A stretch of 64,000 nucleotides of DNA from Drosophila pseudoobscura. Its lineage: Eukaryota > Arthropoda > Insecta > Diptera > Drosophilidae. The notes under the pieces are model-generated. The model did not search any database, was not told the origin of the DNA, and was given only the letters and a program-made list of their open reading frames with translations. The position numbers and the translations under genes are program-made. This document shows positions 26,937-40,800 of the stretch, piece by piece (the stretch's first letter is position 1; every line of letters starts with the position of its first letter). The stretch is taken from assembly GCF_009870125.1 (NCBI RefSeq), contig NC_046679.1, positions 4,650,001-4,714,000 of the forward strand, written 5' to 3'.

Positions 26937-28457
26937 ATGTCGATTCCCAAGAGCAGCGGCTTCAGCAATAAGGTGATCACAGTGGTAGCCACTAATGGTT
27001 ATGGAGCAGACACAATGAGCGAGATCAGCTATACGGACACAAAAGTGGTTGGGAACGGCAGTTTCGGTGTGGTCTTCCAGGCCAAGATAGTGCCCAGCAA
27101 CGAGCAGGTGGCCATCAAGAAAGTGCTGCAGGATCGCCGCTTCAAGAATCGAGAGCTCCAGATCATGCGAAAGCTGCGCCACGACAATATCGTGAACCTC
27201 AAGTACTTCTTCTACTCGAGCGGCGAGAAGCGCGACGAGGTGTACCTCAATCTGGTGATGGAGTTCATACCGGACACCCTCTACAAGGTGGAGCGCCAGT
27301 ACGCCAGGGCCAAGCAGACGCTGCCCGTGAACTACGTGCGGCTCTACATGTACCAGCTGCTCCGGGGCATGGCCTACCTGCACAGCATCGGCTTCTGTCA
27401 CCGGGACATCAAGCCGCAGAACATGCTGCTTGACACGGAGACGGGCATCCTGAAGCTCTGCGACTTCGGCAGCGCCAAGCAACTGGTGTCTGGAGAGCCG
27501 AACGTTTCGTATATCTGCTCGCGCTACTACCGCGCACCGGAGCTGATCTTCGGGGCCACCGACTACACGACCAAGATCGACGTCTGGAGTGCTGGCTGTG
27601 TCCTGGCTGAGCTGCTGCTCGGACAGCTGATCTTTCCGGGCGACTCGGGCGTCGACCAGATCGTGGAGATCGTCAAGGTGATGGGCACCCCGACCACGGA
27701 GCAGCTGCACGACATGAATCCCCACTACAAGCAGTTCAAGCTGCCGCAGCTAAAGCCCCACCCCTGGTCGAAGGTCTTCCGCATTCGCACCCCCGCCGAG
27801 GCCATCGATTTGGTGTCGAAGCTGCTGATCTACACGCCCAATGCCCGTGCCAGCCCGTTGATGGGCTGTGCCCATCCTTTCTTCGACGAACTGCGCCAGG
27901 ATCCGTACCAGCTGCTGCCAAATGGCCGCAGCCTGCCGCCGCTATTCAATTTCACTGACTACGAGCGCTCCATCGAGCCGAGTCTCAATCCTCTGTTGAT
28001 CCCCCGATCGGGGAGTAGCCCGCCGCCCGTCCGCGACAACACGCATTATCGCCATCGTCACACGGCTGGGCAAGAGGCTGGGCCGAAGACCGGGCCAATA
28101 TGCAAGCCGCCCAAGCGATTGTCTTCCAAGCTGCCTCAGCCGACTTTGAAGGTGGTCGGTACAGCTCCACCATTGATCCGGCAGGACATGGGAAACGGCG
28201 ATCACGCTGATGCAGCAGAACAGCAGGACGACTCGGTGGATACCGAAACACTCGTCGCATTTGATGGTACCATTGCCTATGAGGGCAATGACAGCGATCC
28301 AAACGAGGACGGGGTGGACTACGAAGATGATGGGGGCCAGTCCAATACCGCCGCAAGCAACACTTTTAAGGAAACCAAGGAGAATGATTCGGATGAGTCG
28401 GATGAATCGGATGAAGACACCCTCGAGGAGCAATCTGCCGAGAGCGATGATGATTAG
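26937..28457 (+). CDS. gskt: GSK3/shaggy-family kinase, gasket-type (intronless)
   Basis: Serine/threonine kinase of the GSK3 family, 506 residues in one uninterrupted frame. In melanogaster gasket is a testis-biased shaggy paralogue (from memory). The start is the first ATG of the frame, reading MSIPKSS. Kinase landmarks: GNGSFGVV (about 39-46), VAIKKVL with the ATP lysines at 61-62, [10 protein letters not shown] with the arginine of the phosphate-priming pocket near 72, CHRDIKPQN near 155, DFGSAK near 176, and [13 protein letters not shown] with the activation tyrosine near 192. The N-terminus lacks the RTTSFAE-type inhibitory serine motif of GSK3-beta, and [13 protein letters not shown] replaces the canonical NPNYTEFKFPQIK of the Axin/FRAT groove. 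The C-terminal tail is basic/Pro-rich, then strongly acidic (repeated DESDESDE). The missing introns suggest a retrocopy of shaggy. Confidence 0.93.
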   Translation: MSIPKSSGFSNKVITVVATNGYGADTMSEISYTDTKVVGNGSFGVVFQAKIVPSNEQVAIKKVLQDRRFKNRELQIMRKLRHDNIVNLKYFFYSSGEKRDEVYLNLVMEFIPDTLYKVERQYARAKQTLPVNYVRLYMYQLLRGMAYLHSIGFCHRDIKPQNMLLDTETGILKLCDFGSAKQLVSGEPNVSYICSRYYRAPELIFGATDYTTKIDVWSAGCVLAELLLGQLIFPGDSGVDQIVEIVKVMGTPTTEQLHDMNPHYKQFKLPQLKPHPWSKVFRIRTPAEAIDLVSKLLIYTPNARASPLMGCAHPFFDELRQDPYQLLPNGRSLPPLFNFTDYERSIEPSLNPLLIPRSGSSPPPVRDNTHYRHRHTAGQEAGPKTGPICKPPKRLSSKLPQPTLKVVGTAPPLIRQDMGNGDHADAAEQQDDSVDTETLVAFDGTIAYEGNDSDPNEDGVDYEDDGGQSNTAASNTFKETKENDSDESDESDEDTLEEQSAESDDD

Positions 28458-28533
28458 GACGGGAAAAAAAAAGAATGATAATCTATACTATACTAAAGCT
28501 AAGGCTTGAACTAAAATTATAATTAATCGCAAC

Positions 28534-28539
28534 AATAAA
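28534..28539 (+). terminator. Polyadenylation signal of gasket
   Basis: AATAAA 77 bases after the gasket stop codon; a second hexamer follows near 28561. Confidence 0.6.
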
Positions 28540-30746
28540 ATTTATATGTATCTTCTGGGGTAATAAATCGCTCAAATATGGGCCTGGTCTTTGCATGATC
28601 GTCTTTCCGTCCATTAAGGAATCTCTACAGTTCTCCTGGCATGCCATTTACCGAATCCGAGCGTAGGGCCTAAAAATAGACTTAATTATTTAGAGGCCAA
28701 CACAATGTTAGGGTGGCGCGGCGCCTTTCGGTCGTTCTGGCCCGTCCATGTCGGGCTCTATAAATATAAATTTTCGCGTTTTATGGCCAAGCAAATACAA
28801 ATACAACAATAAAGGCTGTCTTGAGTAACCGAAGCGTGGCATACTCTATTCAATTCCATAATCAATATACTCGTACAAGTTCTTGAGTTTTATTTGGGGA
28901 TATCTTTAGGAAGAAATGGTTTTGCTCCGAAGGCTAGTAGTCCAGCAGTCATTCCTTTTAGCTCACGTGGGGTTTATCTGTAATATTTAGCACAGTATTA
29001 GTCATAATCCAAGAAAAATATATAAACAGGGCTGATCCGTCATCGTATACTTCTCTACGTCTATTCCAAAATCAAAACACCCTCTGGAAAGGCCATAACC
29101 GGAGACCGGCACGCACACATGTCCTGACTGGAGGCGAGTCACATTTCCTGCCACGTCCTTTGGTGTCCTGCTCCAGACCGCTCTTTCTCTTTTGCTCCTT
29201 CTATGTATGTGTGTGTGTGTGTTTGTTAATGTGGTAAAATGAATTTTCAGTTTCATTAGTTAAATTGAATAATGGAAAACTTTGTTCGCCACATTTGACT
29301 CATTGTTGTTGTTGTTGTTTCTGGCTGTTTCGGTTGGCCTTGTCTGGCCCGGCAGCGAAAGTTACACTTCCGTTTGGCCCTACAACCACACACACACACA
29401 CAGGCATACAGGCCACACAGAACATGGAGTAGGAGCCAGGCAATAAAGCAAATTTATGCAAACGATAAATTTCGTGAGAGGGCAAATGTTTGTTTCCCGC
29501 CAGTTGGTGGCCTCCGTGTCCATTGTTGTTTCTGCTTCTCCTGCTTCTGTACTGTTGGCATAGCAGACCCCGAAACAAGCCCCGGAACTAGTGCAGTTAG
29601 TGGCCATAAGTAGCTGTTACCAATTGCTGCCTGCCCGCTCGCTGGCCGAGTGCTGGAGTGCCGAAATGATGAAGAACCCATTCAAATGCTCTTGACTCTT
29701 AGATAAGCCAGTATGCGCTGGAAATCGTAATGGAAATGTACATATGAAATATTGTCGGATTAAATATTTTGTGAAATGACTTTTTTAATGATAATTTTCA
29801 TATTAGCTTTGAAATTAAAATGTTTGAAATTAAATTTGGTAGCTAATTTATAGCAGTCGAAATATAAATGAAATATGTTTGCAATAGACGGTGGGAAATT
29901 GGATTTAAATTGCTATTTAATGGAATAAAATAGCAATCCAAATTCTACTATTTAGTGTCCCAAGTGCTCTTGGTTTTTGGTCTAAAGTCTGGAGTTCGAA
30001 AGCAAACTCTTGAAAAGAAAGCACCTTATAGTTGTTGTGTTTGATACCTGAATGGTTTACTTAATTCTTATCTAAAGGATGCTGATTTCCTTCTGCTGCC
30101 GGAATATGCAAAGTTTAAACTGTACTTTCATTAAGGGGAAAAGTCAGGCACACAGACGCACGAACCCTGTGCCGCTGCTCTCTCGTGCACCCGCACGAGT
30201 GGAAAATCTTTTGCAACAACGATTACTTGGCAACACTAACAGGCAACCACAGGAGTACGGGCGGACGGACAGGATGGGGCAGACACTCCGGCAGAACACT
30301 CCGCTCCGGCGGCACGGCTCAGTAATAAACACGCCGATGACTATTTACAAAGTGTTAGCTGCGGGACTGCGGGACTGCGGGTTGTGTGCTCTCCTGTGTT
30401 TTGCTGTGTGCGGGTGTTCTTTCGGGTGTCTGCAGCCAGCAGCAAACCTTTGACTCGAGTGAGATTACGATATGCTACATAATAGAAACCCATGCAGCCA
30501 TGAACAGTGCGAGTCGAGGAGGTGTGGCAGAGGTGTCTGGAGCAGAGGACTCCCATTCGCAGCAATGAAACATTTTTCGGCAACAGCAGCCAGGGGGCAC
30601 ATGGCGTCGTAACTTGCAGGCATTTTACGGCCTTTTGGGCAGCAGAGTACGGTGGGGAGTGGGCCCAAAGAACAGAGACAGGATCAGGGATAAGGGGGCA
30701 TGCTGTCTGTTCGTTCTGCTTTCAATGGCTACTAACAAGCAACCGC

Positions 30747-30811
30747 CCAGGCCCAAGCCCAAGCCCAAGCCCAAGCCCAGGCCCTAGCCCTGGCCCAAGC
30801 TCAAGCCCAAG
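30747..30811. repeat. GCCCAA hexamer minisatellite
   Basis: GCCCAA units in tandem, becoming GCCCAG/GCCCTA/GCTCAA towards the right. Non-coding. Confidence 0.75.
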
Positions 30812-33572
30812 GTGAATGTGGTTAAAGTGTTTTCGGTTAAAGCAGTCGTGGGCCAAAGCATTTGCATAAACAGTAGAAACCTTCGCACCAAAACGCCAAG
30901 CACAGAAGCCAACAAACAAACACTCACACAAACAGACAGACAGAGAGACAGGCCCAGAGATACAGATAGAGATACAAATACAGATAAAAGTGTCAGGGCG
31001 GAGGCAGGGGCGCTTCCTGTTGATATTGCAACTGCCGTTTGTCGTGGAGTGGCACCGGAATTATTTTATTTCCGTTTCCGGGCACGCACACTTGTAGCTA
31101 CCTGAAGTTGTAACGCTGTTGAAAATGCCCCTGCGGTTGCTACCTTTCAGCACCCTGATAAATTCTCACTAAATGCACTTTTAATGGGCTTCGGCTCGGC
31201 ACCAGGCACTGGCAACGGCACCAGGCACCAAGCCACCACACCGACACCGACACTCTCCGAAAACTAACCCGAAATGGAAACCAAATCCCATCGGAATGTG
31301 TGGGGCCAGAGATGCACAATATTCGCCTAGAAATTTGTTTGTGGCACTATAATTGGATATCGGATTGCTGTTCTACATAATAATTTATAGGCTTATGCAT
31401 TTTCCATTGCCTGCAATCATGTTTTGCCAATTGTTATCTAATTTTAAGGCTACATTAAGTGCAGCCCATGATTATTTCATATTGATATTGCAAGAGGATT
31501 CGTTTGGAATTAATTGAAATGTTGTTGAATTTCTGTCTTCCTTAGATGGAAATGAGGAGGCTCTAGAATAATGTTTAATGTTTCCCTTTCTATAAAAACA
31601 TAAACATATGTGTGTCCATTTTCCATTTTCAAGCTATATAAATTTCTGTAAACATTTTCGCATCTCTAATGGGGAGTGCCTGGTACGTGCACATCTCCAC
31701 GCTGTATTTGAAATTGTATATGTTGCTATTTTTTAGACCATTGGCGGAGGGAAGTGCAGGAAGGACTTGGGTGGGTAGAGCTGTGCGAGTGGGGCCACTG
31801 GCCCTGCGGTTTGGGCCGAATATAGCAGTTGAGTTAGTTATGCGCTGCTTGCGGTTTCGCTTTGACTATTTTTGCGTGCAGAAATGCCCACCCCGAGGGG
31901 CAGGCAGGCAGGCCGGCAAATTCCAGACACACTAATTAGGAAATTGTACGCTTTAATGCAGTTTCAACTGAATAAATTTTATGTTTAAAAAGTAGAAGAC
32001 TAAGCCGAAAATGTGACAACATAAAGGGCGTCGCTCTCCCCCGTGCCGCCTTGTCCCTTGCCCCCTTGTCCCCTTGCCACATGCTGGCCATTTATGGACT
32101 TGAACTTTTTGCCACTAGCTGCACAAGTTGTGGCACAAAATTGAAGTTTTAATTGGATTTGCGATTCAATTAACAGATTTGTCAGCATGTAAACAGTTTT
32201 ATGATGACCCAACAGCGACAGAGAATCGTGGAGAAACCGTGTCCAGAACAGATTTGGTGTGCTGCTCCTTTTGCAATTGCGTTTCCCACCTTTTGCTCAC
32301 TTTGTGGAATGAAATTTATTGAAATTGATTTGCCATTTTAATGGAATTACTGTGGCAAGGCGGCCAGCGGCCAGTGGCCAGTGGCCAATAGGGAAAGGTA
32401 GGAGAAGCAGCTATCGAGCTATCGAGCCATGGGAGTGGCAGTGGAAAGCATTCCCAGCTCGGCGTTTAATTGAAATCTTTTAATTAGTTTGATTTTCCAA
32501 TCAAGTGGCATAGAAGACAAACAGGAGAGGCCGCTGGTAGAGAGAGAGAGAGAGAGCTAAGGAGTTGTGGGATGTGGCATGCCCCAAAACCAGTTCGTTG
32601 CGGTCAGGGGAGGCCCCCGAGCCGCATTGTCTAGCATTTAAGGAAAGCCAATTAGTTGCAATGCCTTGAAGTATGCTTTTGGGGCTGCGTGGTCTGAGTT
32701 CGAGTTCGAGTTCGATATCCATTATGTTGTTCACGTCGATTGTCTGTCGATTACAAATTCTCTGGCTCCACCTCCCTTAAGTGGGCTATGCAAAAGCATT
32801 CCCCATGCCACCGGGTAGTCCCCCATATTCCCCATTTCCCCCCCTTAGCCAGCCCGCATTCGTTGTTCTCATCGTTGCGCAACATAATCATTATCCTTGG
32901 CTTAACTCGAGTGGCGGCAGGAGCCGGCAGAGTGGGTCTGTGCCAGGCTCTGGCAAAAGGATTTCGCCTATTGATTCCACAAAGTGAAAGCCAAATCCAC
33001 ATGATATCAATTTGCTTTCAACGTTACGCCGTTGGCGTAAATAACCGAAACAGACGCCCCGCCATTCAGGGGGGGGGCGCACGCAGGACCCTGGAGCTGG
33101 AATGTGTTTCTGTCTCGGGAAAGCCGTCTAAAGCGACTCCTAGCGCTTGACAGACAGCAGCTGGAGGCGAGCTTCGGCGTCGAATAAAAGCCACTGGTTC
33201 AATGGCAGCCAATGAAAGGAATCAGCTCACCAGAGAAAATAATGATGGAGGGATATACTACTCCAAGCCCCAACCAATTAACTAATTAGAATTCCAACTA
33301 AAAGTACTCCCCGTTAAGATGAGATCTCAGATCTATCTTCGCCCTCCCATCCACTTATAACTAGCCATAACTTACATTAGCTCTGCGCAGGCATACCCAA
33401 TTATGGTGGCTGCCACTCCTTAATTTCTTGCCACAATCCGTAACTTTTTAAACCAGAACTCTGTGGCGTCGGTGGAGCAAAAAACGCAACAAACCCCGGG
33501 AACAAATCCATTATAAGCTTATGCCAAAAGCGTAATGTAAACTTTTCACACGAATTGCGGGTCTCACTCTCG

Positions 33573-33619
33573 CCCCAGCCCCAGCCCCAGCCCCAGCCTC
33601 AGCCCCAGCCCCAACCTCA
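33573..33619. repeat. CCCCAG hexamer minisatellite
   Basis: About seven CCCCAG/CCTCAG units. The surrounding GC-richer block (33560-33840) ends in a GTAAGT donor-like site, so it may be part of a leader exon. Confidence 0.75.
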
Positions 33620-36600
33620 GACAACGCCGAGCAATTATTTTAAATGCGCCGTCAACGCCGCCGCCAAACACAAACTAACCAGACAAACAGGCGGAGAGCC
33701 GGCAGGATCTGAGGAGCAGTCTGCTGCTCCCCACGAATTGTGGATCCAGCAGCGTACGTGCATAATTAATTCAGCGCATAAATTGAAGACGCTGCTGCCT
33801 CTGTCTCGAGGATAGACTGGGGCCGGGACGCCAAGGAGCGAGTAAGTCTATGAAATTATAAACTTTATCCTTTGGAGTCGCGAGTGTCACATGGCGACTG
33901 GCTTTTTGATGTCACACGACTTTAAATAAATTAAAAAACGCGAATGATTGTGCCAAATGGAAAACGCTCCCCCGATGCCCCCATCACCCCAGAGGAGCGT
34001 CCAGAAATGGAGCATCCGCCAGAAAAACTAATCCAAATGCGAAAGTATAGAAACTTGCTGATAATTATGATGGAAACATCTCGAATTGTTCAGCGGAGTG
34101 AAATGGCATATGCAAATTGCGTAAAGGAATGGAAATGGGGTAAATGGAAATGCAAATTGCTGTGGAAAAACAAAAGAAAACTCAACAAATAAAACCACAA
34201 AAAAAGAACGTACAATCAAATGGAGAACAACTCGAGAGGAAAGGTACAAAAAATGTCTGGAAGTTCAGGAGTATTTCGAAGAGAAAAAGAGGTAACGAAA
34301 GCGTGTTTTACAGCACCCGATACGATACTTCCTTTGGGGGCAAGAACATGCCTAAATAATAGCCAACCATTTTGATTTCTGTGTTTCCCCTTTCCCCTTT
34401 GCCATAAGAAATGAAACTAAAATCAAAATTGCTCTAACGGCTGCTGTCGCCAGTTCTTTCTTTTCCCCAAAGATTCTCTTTCTCTCTTCCTCACACTTTT
34501 TTTTGCTCCTAGCTTGGAAAACTGCTTTCAATATTGTGTGCTTCGAGTGCTTTTGCTCTTTGCATTTTCGCATTGTCAGCAGAAGGCGTCTGCTCCACAT
34601 CCTTTGATGCTTCGGCAGCATGCCCCCACCCCCTCCCCGTCTCTGGCCTCTGGACTCTCTACTCCTTCCTCCTTGGCCGCTTTGGTAATTGAAAACGCAA
34701 GTTAATTTCTCACTTGCCTGTTTCTTTGTTTGTTTGTTTGTTTGCTTGTGGGCGTGGCAACAAACTCCCCAAAAACAAAAGGGTAATAAGAGCAGGACAT
34801 AGCACGAGGTGGGGTGGTGGGGAGGTGGGAGGCCCTGGCATTGTCGCACTTATTGTATTAAGAAGATTTTTCGTCAAGTTTTCGTAATTAGTAAAGTTTT
34901 GATTGTACTTTGAGTACAATTTCCTCATATTTTCCCAGACTCGCACCGGGGAAAATTGATTTCAGTCCATGAAAATCAACATAAGCCGACAGCAGGCAAC
35001 CCGGCAACCCGGCAGGCGGCACTTTGCATAAATACCGACCAGACGACTGCAATTCGAGTCCAGACCCTGACTCCGAATGGGAGAAAGGCTATCAAAAGCT
35101 GCTTTGCACTTCATTGTCAGTGGAAAGTCCCTCTTATGCTTCCAATCTCCTGCTCTCCTGCTCGCCTGTGCCAGTGCCAGTGCCAGTGCCTGTGCGTTTC
35201 TCATGTGGCTCTCAAGCTCCGGCTTGGGTCAGGAAGTGCATAAATTTTCAGGGGACGAAAGAGACAGAGCGAGCTGTTATCCTTCCTGCACACAGTGAAC
35301 GGAAGAGGAGGACTCTTAAGCAACGATTTCTGAATAAGTTTGGACCACTGCTCGACCACTGTGTCTCCTGTCTCCTGTCTGTCTGCCGTAAGTAGCTTAG
35401 AGCTTGTTTTACTCACAGGGGCGGCAAAAAGTGCGCACTTCATTGATCAGCATAGGGAAAATATTCGAAAATTTGCTCAGGCACGAAGCGATAAGCAAAA
35501 ATGCATAGGAACTTCTCTTTTTTCCCCCTCCAGCATCTGTAATGGAACTCTACGAGGGGGCGGAGGGGAGGAAAACTTTGCCGCCATCGAGATGACAAAA
35601 AGCAGTCGCCGTCCGAGCGCATATATATCTTCTGCCGTCAACTCCCCCATCGCCGGACAGATACGACTACAGGTGCCAGCGACAATTGTCACAGTCACGT
35701 AAGGATCAAAAGCGTTGGACAACGCAAAAAACGAGGCAAAACATCAACAGAACAGAGATGAGCCATGGCATGGTGGGGTGGGGAGGGAAAAACAAACTGT
35801 CATACGAGTGTATGGAAAAATATGCGTTGCTGTCCGTAGAGGCTGGACATAGTTCGTTCATATCCTGCCGGCCCTGCATCCGGTCCGTGGCGGTACGGGG
35901 CAGAGGGGCGCACACAAATGAAGCTTTGATGCCATCAAATTGTGTGTGTGTTTTGGGGCATGTTCGATGGGGTGGCAGTGGCAGAGGTGTTTGTCAGTTG
36001 TTCATTGATTGATTTTACCCTCCTGCCAAAACAAACTAATAAGTGAACGCAATAGTACCCCGGCCCCTACCACCCCCAAAACGGGAGCCTTTTATGGCAG
36101 TGCAACAGTGCGTATGCGTGTTACATGTTACACAGACACTCGTACCCCCCCCCACCCCATTACTTGTGCGATGGAAAATGCATTTACAACTGCAGCAGCA
36201 ATCTCTTTTAAGCGCCCAACAATACAGCTTCTACGCATGAACAGGTCGCACGGGAGCCAAAGCTGCTGGCGCACAAGGGGCATGCCACATGGCACTGGTT
36301 CACACACGGCTGCGGCAAGTCCTTCCACTATCATCGGTGATACTTTTTGTGCATTTATTCAGTGTGATGTCGAACATATTTCCATGGAGTGCAGGGACGA
36401 ATGATTTTTCATGATTTGAGAGCTTGAATCGGTTATTATTCGCGCATCACTGGATTCCATCGGAAAGCATCATACGAATGTTCTACTGCGGTTTCATAAT
36501 CCTAAGCTGCCAGAGGCTAGACTGCCTCATATTTTGGCCCAATCGGGTGTTTTTCAGCAACTGAAACTAAAACATGAACTTTGGAAAATCCCAGGGGTAT

Positions 36601-37822
36601 AATAAATGCTGGTAAATGCCACAGGGGCAGCCTCGATGAGCCAATAAAGGATATATGGATATATGGACAGATGAAAACCAGAATCTAGAGCAAAAACCCA
36701 GTTTCCTTAGGCCGTTCACGAGTGCAATGAGTGTTTAGAGTGCATAAAGTGCAATGGGACTTACTTGGTTATCCCCAAATTATATCCAGTATGTATAGTA
36801 TATAGATCCTGTCATTCTGCCCTGCTCAAAGGTCACCGTCCCGTCTAAGTTCCCCTATGGCACACCACTCTGACAGATAGATGTGGCGGCACATTTCTCT
36901 TCTGCTTTTTCAAATCATAACGACCAAGTTTTTCTGGCCCTACACCATATCTACATCTATACTACATGTCACAGTGGCGACACCTTACGTTGCGTTTGCA
37001 AAGCTGCCATCTTACGTTGTTGGGTTTATGTCTTTGCTAAAAGTAGACAGCTCTGCTAGGCGTGGTTCCAGCAGTGCCCATTGCTAAAATATGGCGCCAC
37101 TGCTTAAAAGTGTGTTTTCGGACAAAAAATTATAAATTCTTTAATTAAGATTTCCTGAAATCAATTCAATTTAATTTAATTTTTAATATATTAATTTATA
37201 TTATTATTTAGGCTCTGGACTTTTGGAGAAGATGGATTCCCTCAAGAAAGTATTGAAATAAATAGGAATTAAGCAGTTCTTTAAAGGAAATAAATTTCTT
37301 AATATCCTGAACTCCAGCTCTAGTGTAAGCATTCATAATGAAGGTTGAAGGCAGAACAAGAAGCTGTGCCCGGGACATGCGCACAAGGACTCGCCTGACC
37401 TTGAGCCCAACAATGAAAACCCGCTTTGGGAGCGCGATTCCCAGAGAGCAGAGCAAGGCAGAGCCAGAGATTTATGCGAAGCTCTCTGCCCGAAAAAACA
37501 AAAGGCACTGCATTTGATGGCACAAAAAAAAGGGGCCTGAAAAATTCAAGGCATAATTTGAAAGGCCAGAGCCAAAGCCCATGACCAACCTCTAAGAACC
37601 CTTGATGGCGCTGGGGGTTGTGTTTGCGTCTGCCTTTGCCTGAGGAAATGTATAATTTGAAGTACGCAAAAAGGTTCTGTTCTCAAAAAACGTGGTCCGA
37701 CGATGGACGATGGACGGACGAGTCTGCAAACTGCCTGCTGCTCTCCAGCTCTTCGGCCTGCTCTGCTCGTCGTGCCTTGCCCAAGCTCGTGATGCCCTCT
37801 TATCAGAGACAGCTACAGAGAC

Positions 37823-37846
37823 CCCAACCCAACCCAACCCAACCCA
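37823..37846. repeat. CCCAA pentamer repeat
   Basis: About four tandem CCCAA units followed by CCCATC; non-coding. Confidence 0.7.
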
Positions 37847-40800
37847 TCTCTTTGGCTCTGGCTCTGGCGCTCGTTCTCTCCGCTGCTGATGCTGTAACCC
37901 ACGAGAGCATGCCTTCAGTTTAACGGGAACTGTGGCCACGACAACGGAACGGGTCTTGAGGCCTTACACTTTTCTACAACAGCGCACAGTACAACGTAAA
38001 AACCTCATTCGATAAGTTAAAATCATACAAAAAAATATAATACTGTATTAATAATCTTGTGAAAAGTGCTGGAAAATGTTGAGAACTCGATTGTGCTGAG
38101 AGCCAGTTCCTTTTTAATTCAACAAAAAATCAATTTCGATTTGCGCGTAAGTCCATGACATTCTGTCTGCAAGGCTATTTTTGGGCTATGTTCTGCAAGG
38201 ATTATAGTATCTGCGTCACAGGTCTGTTTAAGTCGTGACGTCACAGAGGGGGAGGACCTCCCACACACACCCACACAGCTTCCGAAAGCTCTAACCAGAC
38301 ACTTTGGCGCCTTCGTTCGTGTTTAATCTGGGATAATATTGATGCACAGATAAAGATAGTAAATACCTCCAACAGTTTCCGATTCAGTCTGATGCAATAG
38401 ACCCCAGCGGTTGGATCAGTCGGTGACAAACGTCACGAAACGTGTGACACTCCACTCGCTTGAAATTCTAGCCGAGCCGCAGAGCCCAACGATAAGTGCA
38501 GCTCGATCTCGAAATTAATGAGCCAACGCAATGCGACGTACGGCAACATAATACCCTGTGGGTGTGACACCCACATTTTGGGGCAAGGTGTGTTGTTGAG
38601 GGTCAAGGGCCCAGCTGCTGGTGAGCCTTTTGGCCTTGAATAAGCATTTGAATGTTTGCTGTTCCTTATCCGAGCCATTTGTCAATGCAAACAGATGTCA
38701 CAGATTGTGTATTAAATTTCCTCAAAAACGAGTAGAGGGATATTAACGAGGGGTATTAGCAATGACTTTAGCAAGTAAATGGAACCAGATTTACCCAAAC
38801 AAATGTATAGTAAATCAATGGTGCCAAGTGCCACAACACTTCAAGATTCTCCATTAACTTTCACACCGAATCCCAAACACATTCTATGACGTCTGCCGGC
38901 GCACCGTCAATTGTCGTTAATTCAAGCTTATAAACACAAATTACTAATAAACGAAAGATTAAGCAACCCGATGATGGGTACTTTTTGTGTGGTTTCAGAG
39001 CCAAACCGGCTGCGGAACAGATCAAAAATGAATATCGACATCAGAATACGAATCTGAATCAGAGCATCGGTATCGTATCGAAAACCTCAATCAACCTTTG
39101 TTTCGTTGTTTCGCTGTGGTCAATAAACTCGAATGGCCCGAAGCAACAGATTTGGGGTAATGTGCTATAGATCTGAAAGAAGGCAAACATTTAACAATAA
39201 TAAAAGTTATTTAAATAAATTCTACAAAGGAATTGCGTGGAATTGCGGAGACACCATTGTGTGACGGTTTCTGAATTGAATTATTTTTCTTTTTTTTCTT
39301 TTTGTCTGAGGCCGGCCCCAAGTGCGGATATATTCAATTATAGATCGGGACAAGTGGGTTGGGAATGGATTTGAATATGCGCGCGAAAATCAACGTAGTT
39401 TCTTTATAATTTGCATGTTTGAAGCGATGTCTGCCTACGATCGCTAGTAAACAAAGATTTAGGTCTTGGGAGGGTACCTCACTGCAAGTACAGTACTTCA
39501 CAAAGTTCCCTAACGTTCCGGCACATGTGCAAACAAATGGAAAAACCTTCAACTTAATGAGAGTTGCTCTTGGGTTTCGGGGTATCTTTTAGATAAAAGA
39601 CAGCGGCGTGTACCATTTCCCCCTTTGCCGTCGAACACACTTAAAGGTAAATATTCTGTCGGTGAGAGCATAAAACAAGAACAACCTTTTTTTTCGGCAA
39701 CGCAACGACACGAGAAACTTGTTTCGAGCCAAATAACAAAATTCAAAAAAATAAATGCCGGTTAGGAACAAGCTTCAAAGCGAGCCTCCAAAGCTCCCAC
39801 CGAGAGAGCTTCCACCACGGCCGGAGCTTCGGAGCAGAGCAGAGCAGAGCAGAGCGTAGGGTATACGAATATAATACATATACTATACCTATACACCCCG
39901 TACGATTAACCTCTGGCTGAGATTTCCTCCACGAAGATGCCCCGCTCATTCTGCTCTATCGGTCGACGGCGTGCGGTTCTGGTGCTCCCTCGTAGCTGGA
40001 TTTTCGTAGCGTTTCTCTTAGCGGCGTGTCAAGACCCTCTTGAGCAGGTAGCAGAAAGCCCTCTAATCTTCCCAAGCATTCTCCACGAGCATTAGATACG
40101 AATTTCCTACAAAATAAGCGGTTAAAAGATGTGTTTATTACAAGTGTTTGTGTTAAAAAATAAAAAATGCTCATTAATTGCTCGCAAAAATGTATTTGTG
40201 CCACAAAAGTTTTGATATACTTGTTTATAATCATTTCGGAGCTTGTATATTTTTTCTAAATTTAGTTTTAATTTAACGATTAAGTCGGACCTGTTGATGC
40301 CGGGCATGCGACTCGAGCCGGTTCCCTCGTGTTTTATTATTTTTTTGTGAATCAAAAGAAATTCCAAATTCCACCGGTATACATAGTGCTCTGCTGATAA
40401 GAATTTATGATGGCTTTGCTTGAGATTTGTTTGCTGAACAGATAGAATACAAAGTTTTGTGTTCTTTGAAGATTTCAAGTCAAAGAAATCGAAGGTTATG
40501 CCCGAAATAATAGGAAATTCGAATGTTATTGTACGAGTTTCAAGGCCTATTTATTCCGAATAGACTTCGGAATACAGAAGAACAGACATTAACACGTTGT
40601 TATGGAACCGAAAGAATTCCCAAACAGAAATGCCTCCCTCTTTCTGTATCTTCCAGCTCTCTATCTGAAAGTCCCTCATTAGTAGCTCTATTTCACTTGT
40701 AATTACACCGCCAGCAATCCCACAATTCAGTGTATAATTTCCTAAAAAGCCAACCATAATTAGCTTCAATTTGTTGATAGCCATCGCATTTTTTCCGTGT

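Noticed and set aside
33555..33815. Frame reading a long Pro-Gln repeat
   Set aside because: Caused by the CCCCAG minisatellite; it may be a leader exon but coding is not supported.
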